A stretch of DNA of 64,000 nucleotides, taken from the NCBI RefSeq assembly GCF_001310815.1, contig NZ_BAZK01000010.1:62001-126000 (forward strand), in the 5' to 3' direction. The translations under genes were made by a program, and so were the position numbers. This document shows positions 63,631 through 64,000 of this stretch, piece after piece (within the stretch, counting starts at the first letter, position 1; every line of letters starts with the position of its first letter). The notes under the pieces were generated by a model. That model made no database searches. It was not told the origin of the DNA and saw only the letters and a program-made list of their open reading frames with translations. The stretch comes from Pseudovibrio denitrificans JCM 12308. GTDB lineage: Bacteria > Pseudomonadota > Alphaproteobacteria > Rhizobiales > Stappiaceae.

Positions 63631-63999
63631 TTAAGAGTCGACAAAATCAGCAAGCTGCTGACGTTTTCGGTCGACGACCAAGCGGGTTACATCCGGTCGG
63701 CTGTAGTGACCGGTTGGGTCAAAGAGCTGGCGCTCGGCACGGACCATGGCGTGATCCAACTCTGCGGTGATCAGGAGCTCCCTGCCCACTTGCGGCTCCA
63801 CAATCCATGAGCCATCCGGCGCTGCGATGCAGGAACCGCCATCAGCGAGGAACTCACTGCTGCCTTCAAGGATTTCAGTGAGTTCCGGCGTATCCTCCGG
63901 AAAATCTGAAGCCCGCATGAGGCCCGAGACAGAGAGTGTGTAGCTTCTGCTTTCCTTTGCCACGAAGCGGGTTGGGTCTTCCGTGTTTCGCAAACCACC
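63631..63999 (-). CDS. Nitrilase/carbon-nitrogen hydrolase family protein (5' part outside window)
   Basis: Only the C-terminal 122 residues are in the window; the coding frame continues beyond the right edge. The text (FVAKESRSYTLSVSGLMRAS, then GGSCIAAPDGSWIVEPQVG and TAELDHAMVRAERQLFDPTG) is the C-terminal third of a nitrilase-superfamily enzyme, with the last beta strands. The catalytic Glu-Lys-Cys are not in view. The end HYSRPDVTRLVVDRK is typical of nitrilases that hydrolyse nitriles or amides to acids and ammonia. Confidence 0.84.
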   Translation of the reverse strand, partial: GGLRNTEDPTRFVAKESRSYTLSVSGLMRASDFPEDTPELTEILEGSSEFLADGGSCIAAPDGSWIVEPQVGRELLITAELDHAMVRAERQLFDPTGHYSRPDVTRLVVDRKRQQLADFVDS

Positions 64000-64000
64000 C

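Overview
The window reads as chromosomal DNA of a marine-type alphaproteobacterium, most likely near Pseudovibrio/Stappiaceae (Hyphomicrobiales). The base is an inference from gene content: a RirA-type iron regulator, a hemP-exbBD-tonB block, an rpmH-rnpA-yidC-engB-argB-dapD run, a MaoC-Pta fusion with AckA and a complete cpa/tad pilus locus. GC looks moderate. I see no prophage, transposase or CRISPR array.

Layout. 1-1.3 kb: end of a CstA-family peptide/pyruvate transporter. 1.7-6.8 kb: a catabolic operon (split UxaA-type lyase, mandelate-racemase-type enolase, BCCT transporter) with a GntR/FCD regulator at its far end and two FadR-type palindromes in its promoter. 7-11.4 kb: iron block (rirA, tonB, two exbD, exbB, a small secreted protein, hemP). 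11.4-16.2 kb: complete Liv-type branched-chain amino acid ABC transporter. 16.4-18.5 kb: kynurenine pathway genes kynU-kynA. 18.9-21.9 kb: Nudix hydrolase, divergent polar amino acid ABC permease and binding protein, GST. 22.1-26.0 kb: a tightly overlapping five-gene redox operon (Rieske-glutamate-synthase-like enzyme, two tiny membrane proteins, ferric-reductase-like/Rieske membrane protein, a Cys-rich anchored protein) that I cannot assign to a known pathway. 26.5-33.5 kb: mogA, nitroreductase, dipeptidase, two tandem tRNA-Arg(ACG), a histidine kinase, a flavoprotein disulfide reductase and a TVP38-family protein. 34-42.4 kb: housekeeping run rpmH, rnpA, yidC, engB, an EAL protein, argB, a pyrimidine 5'-nucleotidase, LysR regulator, dapD. 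42.5-47.7 kb: DUF4265 protein, a structured/repeat-bearing intergenic region, HAD hydrolase, a degenerate dienelactone hydrolase, ackA and maoC-pta. 47.9-62.5 kb: Tad/Flp pilus genes with a peptidase/MarR/NlpC-P60 insert. 62.6-64 kb: a 2-hydroxyacid dehydrogenase and the end of a nitrilase.

The most striking property of the sequence itself is that eight otherwise well-conserved genes (BCCT transporter, livM, amino acid ABC permease, disulfide reductase, EAL protein, ackA, maoC-pta, cpaE) are each broken by exactly one missing base, and restoring one base gives a family-length product every time. All eight are deletions and at least some fall in short base runs, which suggests sequencing or assembly undercalls rather than gene decay. 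I annotate them over their full span as interrupted genes and say so. The biological leads are the Rieske/glutamate-synthase operon, the double FadR-type operator, a 12-bp inverted repeat in front of the liv operon and an unexplained structured intergenic region near 43.1-43.6 kb.
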